Source: Cercophora sp. LCS_1
Taxonomy: Eukaryota; Ascomycota; Sordariomycetes; Sordariales; Lasiosphaeriaceae
Direction of reading: 5' to 3'
Length of the DNA: 64,000 bases
Assembly: GCA_036250225.1 (NCBI GenBank)
Contig: JAPZLL010000039.1
Location: 62,001-126,000, forward strand
Of this stretch, positions 10,464 to 22,348 are shown one piece after another. A model generated the notes under the pieces. That model had not been told where the DNA came from. It was given only the letters and a program-made list of their open reading frames with translations, and did no database searches. Numbering within the stretch: position 1 is the stretch's first letter; each line of letters opens with the position of its first letter. The position numbers and the translations under genes were made by a program.

Positions 10464-11501
10464 TCACGAGAACCGGAAACCCTTTGTGTTGACGGCGACA
10501 ACCTTGCCCCCCTCAGGTGCAACCCCGTTAGGTGCTCCTCGCAACCCTCCATTTGTAGTCACGTACAGCACATCCTTGTCGTCCTTGCCTCTGCCAAATG
10601 CCGCTGCCGTCGGCCCCGCCACATTCAACACGACGACATACTGTCCTGTGTTGATGTCGACGGCGAAGACTTTATTGTCTGGAGAATTGGTGGCGACCCA
10701 GATGATGCCATTCCGAATGGCGAAATCGTCCAAAAACGAATTTGCAGCACTCAAATTGGCGACCGTCTCAACCTGCGTACCCTCTTTGACCCGCCCGTGC
10801 TCGTCGATCTTGACACGATAAATAGCCACCTTCGCACTGTTGGTAAAGTATAGATACCCATGCGAGATCTTGAGTCCATTCACGGCAACCGTATTAGGCG
10901 GTGATCCAGCCGGCGCCGATGTCTCTGCGTTCTGAAGATAGACGTGGTATTTACCAGTCTGAATATCGAGACGCCAGATGAGACCGAGGAAGGAATCGGC
11001 TATGAGGACGGCGTGTTCGCTGGGTCCTAGGGAGACGATGCCGTTTGGGAGGCCGGACTTGGTGAGGTCTGCGATGCGTTTGATTATGGGCTTGTCGCTG
11101 TCATTGACGTTGGCGTTGGTGTTGTCATGTTTGTTGTTGTTGTTGGGGTAGGTCACGGTCCAGGCGATAAACGAGCCGGCAATGTTGGGGTTGCCCGAGA
11201 TGAGGAGGTATGCGTCGTCGTCCTCGCATCCGGATGCGAGGGGCGCGATGCCGATTAACGAGGTCGAGTTGGGGAAGGTGTAGACGTCCAATGCGATGGG
11301 TTTGGGCGCGTCGGGCTCCGGGATCGTTTGCAGGGTGGGTGAGGTGAGGAGGGTGAGGAGGAGGGCGTCGTTGGGGCGGATGGCGATGTTTTCGACCCAG
11401 GTTGGGTTGGGGTATTGGTAAACTGTGTGGGCTTGGAGGGCGAGAGACGACAAGGCGGCTGTGAGAGGGAGGAGAAACGAAAGGGGGGTTAGGGGATGCA
11501 T
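10464..11501 (-). CDS. Secreted SMP-30/gluconolactonase-like beta-propeller (345 aa)
   Basis: A single exon of 345 aa with an N-terminal signal peptide (LSFLLPLTAALSSLAL). The body shows the spaced strands of a six-bladed beta-propeller: LPNGIVSLGP, VLIADSFLGLIWRLD, YLYFTNSAKVAIYRV, IIWVATNSPDNKVFAVD and LYVTTNGGLRG. This matches the SMP-30/gluconolactonase/LRE-like superfamily, whose bacterial and animal members hydrolyse lactones. I cannot identify the metal-binding residues with confidence, so enzymatic activity is not claimed. A run of Asn codons (YPNNNNKHDNTNANVND) forms a loop in one blade. It converges with the fasciclin gene, 189 bases apart. Confidence 0.75.
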   Translation of the reverse strand: MHPLTPLSFLLPLTAALSSLALQAHTVYQYPNPTWVENIAIRPNDALLLTLLTSPTLQTIPEPDAPKPIALDVYTFPNSTSLIGIAPLASGCEDDDAYLLISGNPNIAGSFIAWTVTYPNNNNKHDNTNANVNDSDKPIIKRIADLTKSGLPNGIVSLGPSEHAVLIADSFLGLIWRLDIQTGKYHVYLQNAETSAPAGSPPNTVAVNGLKISHGYLYFTNSAKVAIYRVKIDEHGRVKEGTQVETVANLSAANSFLDDFAIRNGIIWVATNSPDNKVFAVDINTGQYVVVLNVAGPTAAAFGRGKDDKDVLYVTTNGGLRGAPNGVAPEGGKVVAVNTKGFRFS

Positions 11502-12148
11502 TCTGTTTTTTTTGTTTTTGTTTTGTTTTGTGGTTGCGGTTCAGGGGCGAATAGGGGGCTTGGCGGGAGGTGAGTTGGACTTGGCGGGCTTGGCGGGTGG
11601 GAGGGTTTATGTACTTTCTTGTTTTGATGCTCTATAATATGAGGCGTTTTTAGGGTTTGGTATTTGGAGATTAGAAATTGGATTCGATTGGCCGAGCCGG
11701 TTTGCGGGTTGGACGGTTCTCGGACTTTTGGCCGGTGACTCGACGGTGTGGCTGTGGTGAGCTGGTTCCGAGGTGGTTCCTGAGTCGGGGAGCCATTTTG
11801 GGGATTTGCACACCTTTGAGAGATAGCACCGCCGCCTTGTTTGATATCGATTTTGGGGGGCCAATTGATGGGCTGTGAATATGCATCGTCTTGTCTTCGC
11901 CGTTGACTCTTCTGGTGAATGCATCACAGTGGGTGGATGTTAAAAGTTACGATGCACCCAACCTCAGACGCAAGATTAGCGATCCAAAGCCATTGATTCA
12001 GAATGATTCACCTGTGTGTACTTCATTGCTTCTATCCCAAGGTGTTCACCAACATGGAAATGATTCAACGCGACAGCGAAGGGTACCCAAAAAAAACCAA
12101 TTCCAACGCTTCGTCCTGTCAAAACGATGATCATCCACCGGCCAAATC
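11502..12148. other. Intergenic, promoter of the beta-propeller gene
   Basis: No gene is seen. An AT-rich TATTATAG (minus-strand sense) lies about 130 bases upstream of the beta-propeller start. The rest runs to the 3' end of the AAA ATPase gene. Confidence 0.4.
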
Positions 12149-15100
12149 CTATCTCTCCTGTCCCTTACCGATTCCCTTGCCGCGCGCAGACGGCTTGTGA
12201 ACATCCCTCGTGTCCTCCCAATTTCGCCGGCGGTCATTGTAGCCGAGTGAGTTGTCTCCATCCTCCTCATCCTGCGACTGTTCGTCTCTTCGAGGCGCTG
12301 GTGCTTTTCCGCGCCGTGCCGAAGGCGGTACTGCACTTCTCTCATCCTCTTCAGGCCGGGATCTGGGATTGTCTCTGATCCGTTCTCCCCTCCCTGCATC
12401 CTCATGATCATCCTCCGATTCATCGTGATGGTCTCCCTCGGGGCCTCTGGGCCGCGGAGCGGGACGCCGTCTCTCTGAAGACCGGTCATAGCCTCTCTCA
12501 TACTCATCCGCGCCACGTGAATCACGGGGCGTAAGGTATTGGCTCTTACGAGTGGGAGACCGAAAGCTTGGGGAGCGTCGCCAAGTGGAACGTGGCGGCT
12601 CAACAGGCTGTGTTCGCCCCTGGTTCCTGGCTGGTCCGCCGCGTCGGAATGAGGGCTCATAGTCAAAAGGCTCCGAGACATGCGACTGGTCCTCGTCGAA
12701 TCTGTCATAGCGGTCACCCTGCATGTGTGCAAGCTTGGCCTCGTCCGCTCGTCGCGCCTGCTTGAGATAGCGGTCGAACTCGGCGGTTGTGTCGGCGACT
12801 GTCTCAAAGTGCTTGGCTGTCAACACGGCTCGCACGTTCTTGTTCTTGCCCTTGCTCTGTGCTTCATAGAAAGCGAGGCAACTGGCAATCTGGACGGCGT
12901 TGCGGATTTGTCGACCATTCCATGGGCCACGCTTGTGTTTCTTGTGGCAGAGGCTGTACTCTCGCTGGATGAAGTCGGTGATCTCCTCATCCATGATCTG
13001 AATGTGGCCTGGGCCTGGTGTTTCGCCTTCTGCAACGTCTTCAACCCGGGGAAGGCGGTCCAGATTGTCCTTGAGAATCGCCAGAGTGTCGCGCTCGGAA
13101 AGATGAGGGTAGTACAGGCTGATGTGCACACGCGAACGGAACGCCTCGTCGAGCGCGCCAACTCTGTTCGTCGTAAGGAATAAGATTCCACTGTAATATT
13201 CGAGTACTCTCAAAAACACTGTTGACGATTAGTATCAGCACGGCAGGGAAAAGGTCGGGTTGGCATTGGTCCCCCAGTTAGCATACCTGAGACGAGAGCG
13301 TTGCGCTCAACATCAGTTCGGTCCCTCTGGGTGAGAAACACGTCCGCCTCGTCAAGAAGTAAGACGCAATCCCACAAGTGGGCGTATCGAAAGATATCCT
13401 TCAGTGTCTTCTCCACCGTTTCCGGTCTCACACCCAGGTCGCCACAGGTAATTGGGAAGAGCGGCTTTTCGTTCTCAGACGCAACTGCCTCGGCTGTGCA
13501 CGTCTTGCCAACGCCCGGAGCGCCATGCAGAAGAATGACGACACCTCTCCCTTTTCCCTGAATAACATCGGGTTGGTAGATGGGTATGTCGTGGTTTCGC
13601 TCCTTCTCCTTCTTGTCAAAATGCGATGACACGGTGGACCGGATGATGTTGCGGTGACTGGCCTTCATCTTGATGTCGTCGAGCGTTGCTTGCCGACCTT
13701 GTCTTTGTTGTTGAATTGCTTGAACATCGAGTCGAGCAAATTTCCTTTCTCGGAGCACGTAGCCCAAGACCCTCCTCGGCAACACGGCGTAGTCGGTTGC
13801 ATCCCAAGCGGCTGGTGAAACCGACTGCGATTCTTTGCGTTGAAGCCACTTGTCATGCTTGAAGTACACTGCCGCCTCCTTTACATGAAGTTTCGTCTCT
13901 TGAATGACGGCGACCTCTCCATCGGCGCGGTCATCGGATATCCCATCGCGCGAGAAATACGTCAACCGCGAAAACATGAGCCACCTCCCATCGATGATGC
14001 CCGTCGCGAACTCGGGCGCTTCGCCGGTCCAAGGCTCAAAGACGTGACGAGAAGCCTCCTTGAAATCAATAACAACTTCGCTTTCGACATGCTCAGGCTC
14101 GTCTGTCGTCTGTGGCGCAGCCCCGTAATAGGGGACCATCTGCGGAGGTTGCTGCGGGTGCGGGTCCGGGGCAAACGGGTTCCTCTCGGTTGGTGGTGGC
14201 GGCGGAACGCGGCTCGGCACCAAGTTTGTCGTCAGAGTCCAGCCCGAGTAATAGTGATGCCGCACGCCACCTTCAACACTACTCCTGAACAGTCGACCCA
14301 CTTTCTCAACATGCTCCAGCAATTTATCGGATTCTGTATGGAACTTGAGCGGGTAGCAAGGAAGACTCGTAATCTCTCTCTCCCCTTCAAAGTAATCGTC
14401 GAACAGCTGGTTGTAATAGCTGGCCTTGAAACCCTCGCCGTCATAGTCGAGATAGTGGAGCTCGACCGAGGTCGGTGTTCTATGGTACGTGAACTTGCCT
14501 TCAGTGAACGAGTCGTATGGCGCTTCTCGTGGCTTGCAGTAAACGATCCTGAAGATCTTTTGAAGGGCCGAAGATTTCCGCTGCTGTGAACGCCATGCAA
14601 AGACGGTGTCCTGGACGTATGCAAGTTCGCCTGGTTTGAAGAGGAAGGGTATCTCGTCGTAAAACACCTTCTTCGGGGCCTGGGCAACGGTTTCATATCG
14701 AGCCCAAAGGGGAAGAATTTGAGTTTCAACAAACTCGACGTAGAGACGGAGGTCCTCAAGCGGCGTGGATTGGACTCTGGCCTGGTATTGCGCGGAGATC
14801 TTTGAACGTTTAGTGGGCTCTTCTTCATCTGAAGGCGTTGACTTTGCTGGACCGTTGTCGTCGGCACTGCTGCCACTTTCGGCTTTCTCCATATCGGCGA
14901 GCTTCTTCTTCATGGCGCTGTGACAGTGCCTAAACGTGGCAAATGGACGATAGAAAACGACCTGTTGTTCCTTCCCTTGGGACAAGATATTGTCGTCCCA
15001 ATCTGTGAGTTCCGAAAGCCAGTTCAAGACAGCGAGGGAACGAATCCTGACCTGCAGGACTCTCCGGTTCTCGCCCAGGTCTTCAGCCGAAGACGCCATC

Positions 15101-15711
15101 ACTGCCTCTTGCAGTCGCGGATCTAAGGGCCCATTTTGTGCGATTAGACTGGGGGGTAGAGTCTTTGGTGGCGTCGGAGGATGTTCGCCTTCGGCTGCCT
15201 TCTTGGCTTTCAAGAGCCCCCAGCGTCGCGCTTCTTCCTGGACGATCTCTTCGTCCCAGTCATGCTTGGCGAGAAGCACCTCGATTGTGTAATCCCAATC
15301 AACTCCTTCTACACGGCTGACAAATCCCTGATAGTTGTAGTATCGGACCCCAGAGTTCAGCGGTGGCAGGTTGTGGACGAAAGCCGGGTATTTGACCTCG
15401 GGCGAGTGTGGCGAAGGTGCCTCCAATTCGGCGTCGGCATCGTTGCCTTTCTCCTGCGAAGCTTCGAAGCTTTGTACTGACCTTGAGTCGGAGGGTGTTT
15501 CCACTACCAACGCTTCGTCGCGTGGTTGCCTGGGTGGGGGATGAGGTTTGCCTAGCTGGGGGTACGGGAGGCTGGACTCCAATGGCTCTGAGTTTTCCGT
15601 GGGCCTCGCGTCGTCTGCCATTAAGTTCGACGCTATATTTCGCAACAACCCGAGCTCGCGCTTATCATCCGCCCCCGCGCTCTCTTCGATCATGCTCGAA
15701 ATGTCGTTCAT
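12149..15711 (-). CDS. AAA+ ATPase with long N-terminal region (1164 aa)
   Basis: Two exons, complement of 12149-13218 and 13287-15711, give 1164 aa. The 68-nt intron falls between NALVS and VFLRVLEYY of the AAA core. The start at 15711 (MNDISSM) is preferred; the in-frame ATG at 15828 would add a hydrophobic 39-residue leader unlike the rest. Walker A is LLHGAPGVGKT, Walker B is LLLDEADVFL, and sensor-1 is LFLTTNR followed by an arginine-finger region EAFRSRVHI. About 800 residues before the ATPase core match the layout of fungal proteins with a large DUF7025-type region. The last 250 residues are strongly charged (Arg/Glu/Asp/Ser/Pro) and probably disordered. The family is widespread in filamentous fungi, and its substrate is not known. 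Confidence 0.85.
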
Positions 15712-16249
15712 TTTCGAGGTGAAGAAAAGCCCCAGAACGAACAGAGGGCGCGCGGCAACAAGGAAAATAAAAGTAGGGGAGCTAGGCAGGCAAAAGTCTT
15801 CTCTGAATAGAGAAGAGGTGAGCAACATGTCCTGAGGTCGGTGATCACTGCATGCGCCTTCCCAAATTAAGGGATTGGATCACCGCCCCCACCGTTAGGT
15901 CAACCAACCACTTGACGTGCCCCCTGCAAAGTAGCTCCCGGTCCCGTCCTTCTGCAGCTCGCTGGTCGGCAGTGCGCGATTATTCCAGTGTTGGGAGGCA
16001 AGGCCACCAATCATGCCCCGTATACGATTTTGACCCCGCATCTGCTCTTCCGAGCTGAAACTCGAACAGCAAGAGGCAAGCGCGCTCCGATGATTTGGCC
16101 ATGCAATTCCTGCAGCTGTCACATCGGCCGAGGTGCACTGCCACCCATGCAGCAACCAAAATTGCGAACCTGGAAATCGGTCTGATCAACTCTCGCGGGC
16201 TAGCCTTCCCCGTTCATCATCCCATGTCAATCCCGACATCCTCTCAAAG
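15712..16249. promoter_or_regulatory. Divergent promoter region, AAA ATPase and STAND-like gene
   Basis: This 538-base region separates two divergent genes and so holds both promoters. No clear TATA box or repeat is seen. Confidence 0.4.
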
Positions 16250-18402
16250 ATGGCGACGACAGAGCAAATCAAGGAGAGCAAGCTGTCGCGTCTTTTGAAC
16301 AGGCGCCCGGCTTCCAAGCTGACATCGAAAGAGAATGCGCTGCTTGATCCCAGGACAGGGCAGAGGTTCTTCCGGGAAAAGGGGGCTAAGCTCCACCCAG
16401 CATTCAGCGAACTCACAGAATGGGACGAAGAAGAAAAGATATTAAAAACCCCAGAGCAGCAGGCAATCAAGCAAGCGATTTGTTCAAAAATTTTGCAGGA
16501 TCTTTGCTGATGCGAAGTCAGGTATCTGGAAGATGTTCTCGCGGCCCACGACGACAACGCAGGAGCCGATGAGACGACATTCTCCACTTGCTCATGGGCC
16601 ACTGTATTTAAGCAGATGGCCGAAGCTAGAGATGCGCACGCCAACCAGGGCCTCTCAAACTCGAAGCTGGCAGGAATCGAAGTGACCACCCAGTATGTTG
16701 ACCTGATACCGGATGAGTACGGTCTTGGCGTCATCAAGGGAACCTTGGGCCTGATCTTTGAGGTGGGCATTTTGTTTTCCCTTCTTCAGACCTTGGATGG
16801 CTTACATCACCCCAGTCCGTCAAACGTGGCATCGAAAACAAAGCAAAGATCCAAGAAGCTCTCGAATCACTTCCAGAGACCATCCTCACAATCAACACCG
16901 CATGTGCTTATCTTGATGCCACTGACAGCGACATAAGCGTGCAACGCGAGTTCTATAGCTCTGTACTAACACAGCTCCCAAAGTTGGTCGAGTTGCTGCT
17001 TCGCAAGGAGAAGTGGTACAAGGCAGCGTGGAGCTTCGTTTCACTCCGAGCCCAGGAGACAACCACCATTGACCAGATTCTTGGTGACTGGAACGCCATG
17101 CTTGCCAAAGTACAACAGCACGTTGAAAGGATGAAGGCAAAGGTTATGGCTCGGACCCTTCACCACAGCTCCGAGGGCCACCGACATGCCAGTGAAGCAA
17201 ACAAGAAACTCGACGTTCTCGCAACTAGCGCTGGTCTCATTGGCGGCTCCCTCGATCGGCTGGAGTTTATGTTTCTCGCATTGGCCAAGGCCGTTTTGAA
17301 TGAACGATCAACAGACACCACACAGCCCTGTCTCCAGTACAAGGATACTGCCGCGGAAGCGCAAACTGGGATGTTGGATGACATGTTTGCCAAAATACGA
17401 GATGTTGAGAGAGAGCGAGAATATTACCGCCAGAGGATGCAGACAGAGCAAAAGAATAACGTCCATCTCCGCCTTGGTATGCACTTGCCCCCTCCCCCAT
17501 TCCTCATCTAACTTGTCACAGAGAACTCCAAGCTCGCTCACAAATACGAGATTCTTCGAGCCTCCCCTCTCCTCATCGAGTCCGAATTCGAGACTGAACC
17601 TGAGCCACTTGTGACTACCCTCGAGCTGATCGGCATCCTCAGTCCCTCGGTCTCATATTTGGAGGACTTTGACTACGCCCTCAACCAAGGCCCCAAGTTT
17701 GGCCAACAGCAGCTTAGTCGAGCCCGCTGGCTTCTGCGAACGGACGAGTTCCACGACTGGTTTCAAGGTCACCGATCTTCTCTCCTTCTCGTTGAGGGTC
17801 GCTTTTCCAACTCAACCTCAGCACTCTCACCCTTGTCTGTCCTAGCCTCAACATTTACGGCGAGTCTTCAGGCAAGTCAATCGGACATTGTTTTGTATTA
17901 TTTTGCTGGTCTTCACTGTTCGGGGGGTAACCCGTCTCGACCGAACGAGATGCTCCGCAGTCTGATCATTCAACTGCTCCTCTCTGACAAACTACCCGAT
18001 CCAGCCCTGGGATTTCTAGAGGATGAGTTCCTCACGGCATGCCAAGCCCACGAGACTCTGTCCCTGTGTCAATTGTTCGAAGAGCTGGTACTCCAGATCC
18101 CAGAGTTCACCCAGGTGTTCGTTGTTATCGATGGCCTTGAGTGGTACGAGCAGAACTACTCGTGGGCCATGGACCTCAAGAGGATCATGGCCATGTTTGA
18201 GCACCTCACAGGGGAGATGGATGAGGGGCAGTTCTCGTTCTTCAAGGTGATGATGTTCTTTGCGAACCACAGCCTAGAAATCTCAGATCGTGCGGAACGC
18301 AGGGAGGATATTTGGACTATGGCGTCTCTGGCTGCGGGATGGAGAGATCCAACGAATGTGTCACCCTTTGTGGAGGTCGGGTCTTTTGATGACGGAGACT
18401 GA
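16250..18402 (+). CDS. STAND-like fungal protein with degenerate NTPase core (667 aa)
   Basis: Four exons, 16250-16470, 16522-16762, 16816-17476 and 17522-18402, give 667 aa. The first intron is read as GC-AG (AA-GCAAGC donor, branch-like GCTGATG, TCAG acceptor); without it a TGA at 16508 ends the frame after 87 codons, and the joined frame reads QQAIKYLEDVL. The middle third is helical (AKIQEALESLPETILTINTA, then LPKLVELLLRKEKWYKAAW), followed by a coiled-coil segment DVEREREYYRQRMQTEQK. The C-terminal third resembles fungal NACHT/STAND ATPases (LYYFAGLHCSGG, SLIIQLLLS, Walker-B-like VFVVIDGLEWY). At the expected P-loop, however, there is LLLVEGRFSNSTSALS with no GxxxxGK[ST]. Nucleotide binding is therefore doubtful. 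Related fungal proteins are unnamed. Confidence 0.75.
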
Positions 18403-18444
18403 TTCATCACTGGCAACACCGCATTCTACCTGAAAACGCAACCC

Positions 18445-19265
18445 TCAAAACTTCTTGGCCCACTTCAAATCCGTCATACCACCCACATCCCAAACAGAAA
18501 CCCTCGAGCTACGGATTTCAGAGTTCGCCAGGATACCTTCATACACAGCCGCGAATTCCGAGGCCTTGACCACACCATGCGCCACCGCGTCATCATCAAC
18601 CTCAACACGGAAGGCCAGGTAGACCTCATTGAAGCGAACATTTGTGTTCTCATTCTCGCGACAAGCAGCCGTGGCCATGGAGAACAGCGCCCCTTGAGTC
18701 ATGGCCGGGAGCGCACGGATTCCCATGTCACCCTGTGCGCCGGTGCAAAGAGTCCAGGTGCTTGACGGGTGGTTCTGCTCGATGAGATACTCGATACTAT
18801 CTCGATAGGCAACTGAAGTCTTGTCAATGACAGTTTGGCTGACCAGCACGGGTCAACTCACAAAAGTTGGACTCGAACGACGTAGTGAGGTTATACCGCA
18901 GTCGTTCGGTGGTGATATCCTTCAGCGAGATATCCACATACTCTCCACCAACTATTCATGCCATCAGCTAATCAGCCATCATCACGAACCTGCCACAAGG
19001 GCAACAAACCGCAAGAATACACGTGCTGGAAGGCAGGTAGGCTCCCAGCCCGGACTTGTTCGACAACAGCCCGCACACCCGTGTCGGAGAGGACGTCGGC
19101 TTCGACAAGGGTGATACCCTCGGATGAACCAATTTGCTTGACAAGCTTGTCGGCGGAGCTTTCGTTGCGGACAATGGCGAGAACGTTGCGTCCGGATTGG
19201 AGTGCGCCCTTGACGGCTGCGATACCGATGTTGCCGGTTGCGCCGACGATGAGGACGGTTTCCAT
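18445..19265 (-). CDS. NmrA-like NAD(P)-binding oxidoreductase (237 aa)
   Basis: Three exons, complement of 18445-18812, 18862-18951 and 19010-19265, give 237 aa. The N-terminus VLIVGATGNIGIAAV carries the GxxGxxG Rossmann motif of atypical short-chain dehydrogenases (NmrA/HSCARG-like). The chain continues VGGEYVDISLKDITTERL, then NFFAYRDSIEYL, restored by the 49-nt intron, and WTLCTGAQGDMG. The first intron (GTTTGT..ATAG) has a weaker donor, but the join keeps phase. No catalytic Tyr-x3-Lys is evident, which fits NmrA-like redox sensors or isoflavone-reductase-type enzymes. Substrate unknown. Confidence 0.75.
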
Positions 19266-19785
19266 TGTGAAGAACGAGTTGTGATATTGCAGTTTTGGGT
19301 GTTTAGGTAGGCGTTCAGTGCCAAAGACATCTTCGAGTCATGTTGACATGCATTTATGTTTGACACTGTCTAGGTAGCATGTTTTCCTGGTCGGGGATTC
19401 CTTTTTACATCCGCTATCTACGATTACAAACCCTATCCATTTGTTGTTGGTCTCGCGAGTTTCGGTTCTTCTCAAGCGCGAACTGCGCGAGTCAAGATAG
19501 CCTGTTAGCTGATTTTAAAAAGGCATATTGGGGTCCGCTCAGCGATGACAAATCTCACTATGGCATGCGGCGTTCGGATAGACGTAGTGTCCGAGGACCG
19601 CGTATTACAGCATCAGGGGCATGCATGAGGGTTTCGAGCAACACTGATCAATTCTATCAGAGATTTCGTTCTCAATGTTGATGATTTTGAGCAAGCCTTA
19701 TTCGAGGCTCTAGTGCTATTACCCCCCACGGATAGATGCTGTTGACAAGTCTTTCGACGCGACATTCCGCTTCCCCACGCTCGGG
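19266..19785. other. Intergenic, NmrA-like gene to DUF1996 gene
   Basis: No gene, RNA or repeat is seen in these 520 bases. Confidence 0.45.
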
Positions 19786-20910
19786 TTAGACCTTGTGATC
19801 GAAACCAGGGAGAAGATCGAGCCCTGTAAACCTGGTCAGTATTCGTCACCCCTTTTCACCAAGAGGGAAAAACTCACATCCGTCAACAGACTCCTTAACA
19901 ACCTGAGGAATCGTGCACTTATTCGCCTCCTCGGTAGGCTGATAATCCAACTCCTCACACCAATCATTGCTGCACCGCTTATCCATCGCCCGCTGCAGCG
20001 AATCTCCCTTCCACCCAAACACGTAATCACCATGCTGCGTGTATCCCTCCTTATCACCAGTACTCCACACAAACGGCTGCGACCCATCCTCGGGCCAGAG
20101 ATCAGGATCATTAAACGGAGTCGTATCCCAGATAATCTCCAACATGACCTGCGGCACCAAGATGGGATGCGTCGAAGGGCACGTCCCGCGCGGAAAAACA
20201 TCACCCTCGGGATACGCCATGTGGCTTCGGTGGTCAGGGGTATCGAGGTTCTTTCCGTCCCAGCACGTGGGAAAGGTGTGGATGGAACGGATGCCGCCCT
20301 CGCAGAAGCCAGCGGGCATGTGCAAGCCGTCAGGATCAGCGCAGTTTAAGTGGCCGGCGTCGCCTGACTTGGGCATGCACCTGTGACACACCTTTTGTTC
20401 CTTGCCGGGGCCCTTGTCGAGGGTGACGTCTCCGACGAGCATGCGGAAACCGGGCTTGAAAGCGGTGACGCGTGTGACGCCGTCGTACGGCGGGATGTAG
20501 TAGACCGTGATGCCGCCGTTTCCGGTGAGGCCTTGGTTCGGAAGCTGAGGCACGCGTTTGTACGACCCGTTGCGGGCTTTGAAGTACATGACGGCCGTCC
20601 AGTAGTTGGACAGATCCTCGGTGAACGTGCAGCTCGTGCAGGTGGAGGCGTTGACGAGGTCGTGGGTTGCAAAGTCCATTGACGGCTTGAAGGAGTTTCC
20701 ACCGACGATTTCGTGGAGATGGGGCGATGGGACGGAGCCGGGCGAGACGAGGGGATCTAACCGGTCGATGACAAGCTGTGAGCACTGGAATCGCAACATG
20801 GCCGGGACACCGGGAGGAGGAGGGAGCAGTCCCGGCGGTCTCTCTCGCTGTTGGGGGGCGCTGGAGCCAAGCTCCGCGAGGAGCGCCAGAACAAGGACTT
20901 TCCAAACCAT
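19786..20910 (-). CDS. Secreted DUF1996-domain protein (356 aa)
   Basis: Two exons, complement of 19786-19823 and 19878-20910 (intron 54 nt), give 356 aa. A signal peptide (VWKVLVLALLAELGSSA) is followed at once by the DUF1996 hallmark beginning LRFQCSQLVIDRLDPLVSPG. Further hallmarks are HLHEIVGGNSF, ASTCTSCTFTEDLSNYWTA, CWDGKNLDTPDHRSHMAYP and CPSTHPILVPQVMLEI. The last exon supplies a typical WLDLLPG end; an alternative acceptor 7 bases upstream gives a different tail and is less likely. The domain is common in secreted fungal proteins, often next to WSC domains. Its function is unknown. Confidence 0.9.
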
Positions 20911-21698
20911 CTTGGCGGGTTAATTCTTATCACGACGTCGTCTGTGAGCACCAAAGCCTTTGCGGAGATCGCCTTACACATAACCGCGGACCTGGATCTC
21001 GAGCCTATATATCCTGTCATTGCTTCGGGGGGCACTTAAACGCCCCCCTCCCATCTGCGGTCGGTCATGCTTCCCGCGTATTGGATATTAAACTCCTCAC
21101 ATATTGACAAGTCGGGATTTAGGCGGGAGCTAACGGGATGCGGATCGCCCTTGCAACCAGCGGCCCCCGACCAACGAAACAAAGACAGGATATTGAGATG
21201 CAGCGGGAGGGCTTATCTCGAAGGCCGTGGAACGCGGGCTGGGTCTTCGTCTTGATGAGGTCTCTGCTGTTTCGGTGCCTTTCGCCACGGCCAAGAGTCC
21301 GACAGCCAAAACAAACGGCGTTGGCGGCTGCACCGTGCAGCAAAAGGGATTGCCCTGGAACATCATGCTCCTCGACCCGGAACTGAGTGCGGCTTTGGAC
21401 TGATTGCCCCTGACCTGATCGTCAGCGACCTCTTGAAAGGGGGTTAGGGTTCTCAGCGGAGGTGAGGTTTCACGGCCGCGGTACCCACGAGCCAAATGGG
21501 TTGTCAGTGGAAGGCATTAGAACGTGGAACCGAAAATAATGGAGAACAAAAAAGGAGAGAGAGCGAGACCAGTCTGCTGGCTCGCAGCCGTACCCGCCCA
21601 TCGTTGTCGCGGGCCAAGCTCATGATGCTTGGCAAACTCCACATTTTCGGGCTAAAAATGAAGCCGCGATGGTATTCACCACCAGGACTCGTGTGCTG
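20911..21698. promoter_or_regulatory. Promoter of the DUF1996 gene and flanking spacer
   Basis: A TATATAT at 21006-21012 lies about 95 bases upstream of the DUF1996 start in its direction of transcription. The remaining 680 bases up to the tRNA show no gene. Confidence 0.5.
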
Positions 21699-21780
21699 TG
21701 GACGAGCTGGGAATCGAACCCAGGACCTTTCGCATCCAGAAGATGCTAAGCGAACGCTCTACCAACTGAGCCACACGCCC
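21699..21780 (-). tRNA. tRNA-Ala (anticodon AGC) with a 9-nt intron
   Basis: Read on the minus strand, the acceptor stem GGGCGTG pairs with CTCGTCC (one G-U pair and one U-U mismatch). The D-arm is GCTC-AGTTGGTA-GAGC. The anticodon stem TTCGC pairs with GCGAA around the loop TTAGCA-T. The T-arm is CTGGG-TTCGATT-CCCAG and the discriminator is A. The anticodon is AGC. Nine extra bases (TCTTCTGGA) sit between positions 37 and 38, the canonical site of eukaryotic tRNA introns, giving 73 + 9 = 82 nt. No CCA is encoded, as expected. Confidence 0.93.
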
Positions 21781-22348
21781 TTATTTGATGAACGTTCAGG
21801 TCGTAGTGGTGACAGAAGAGGTCAACGGTCGGCCGCGTGAACTCGCTGTGTTCGTTGAACATTTGAAAAGGATGGTTGGTCGTAGGGTTTGTTTGTCAGG
21901 ACCTTCGGCATTGTGCGCGGGGATTTGTGATGGCAAGAGAGGAGCGTGGGCTCGAGGCGAACAACTTGGAAGCGCGTCGCGACTGCAACGGCAGCCACGC
22001 AAGGCGCCGGGCTTGGCGGCGGGGTACCCCCCTGTCAAAGTCTCCACAGGAAAAATGAGAGACTGAAAACAAATCGGATGTGCAGCTTCTCTTTTCAGGC
22101 TTCGACGGAAGGAGGTAACTCAAGATGCTTAGACTATAACTTTCTTTCTATTTTGGTACTTAAATGAGAAGTTTTAACTAATTCCAAGAAATAATTCTGG
22201 CTGTAAACCTGTGAAAGATTGTCGTAAACACCATTTTCTGTGCGGATGCGGACTCGACGTCACCCCTCGATGGCGGGGTCAAACTTTTTTGCTGAACACC
22301 ACCCCGCATCGAGATCCCAAAGCTCAAAGGGCCATCCGTACAGTGGCC
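21781..22348. promoter_or_regulatory. Spacer between tRNA-Ala and DPH2
   Basis: This holds the upstream region of both divergently transcribed genes. No other feature is seen. Confidence 0.4.
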
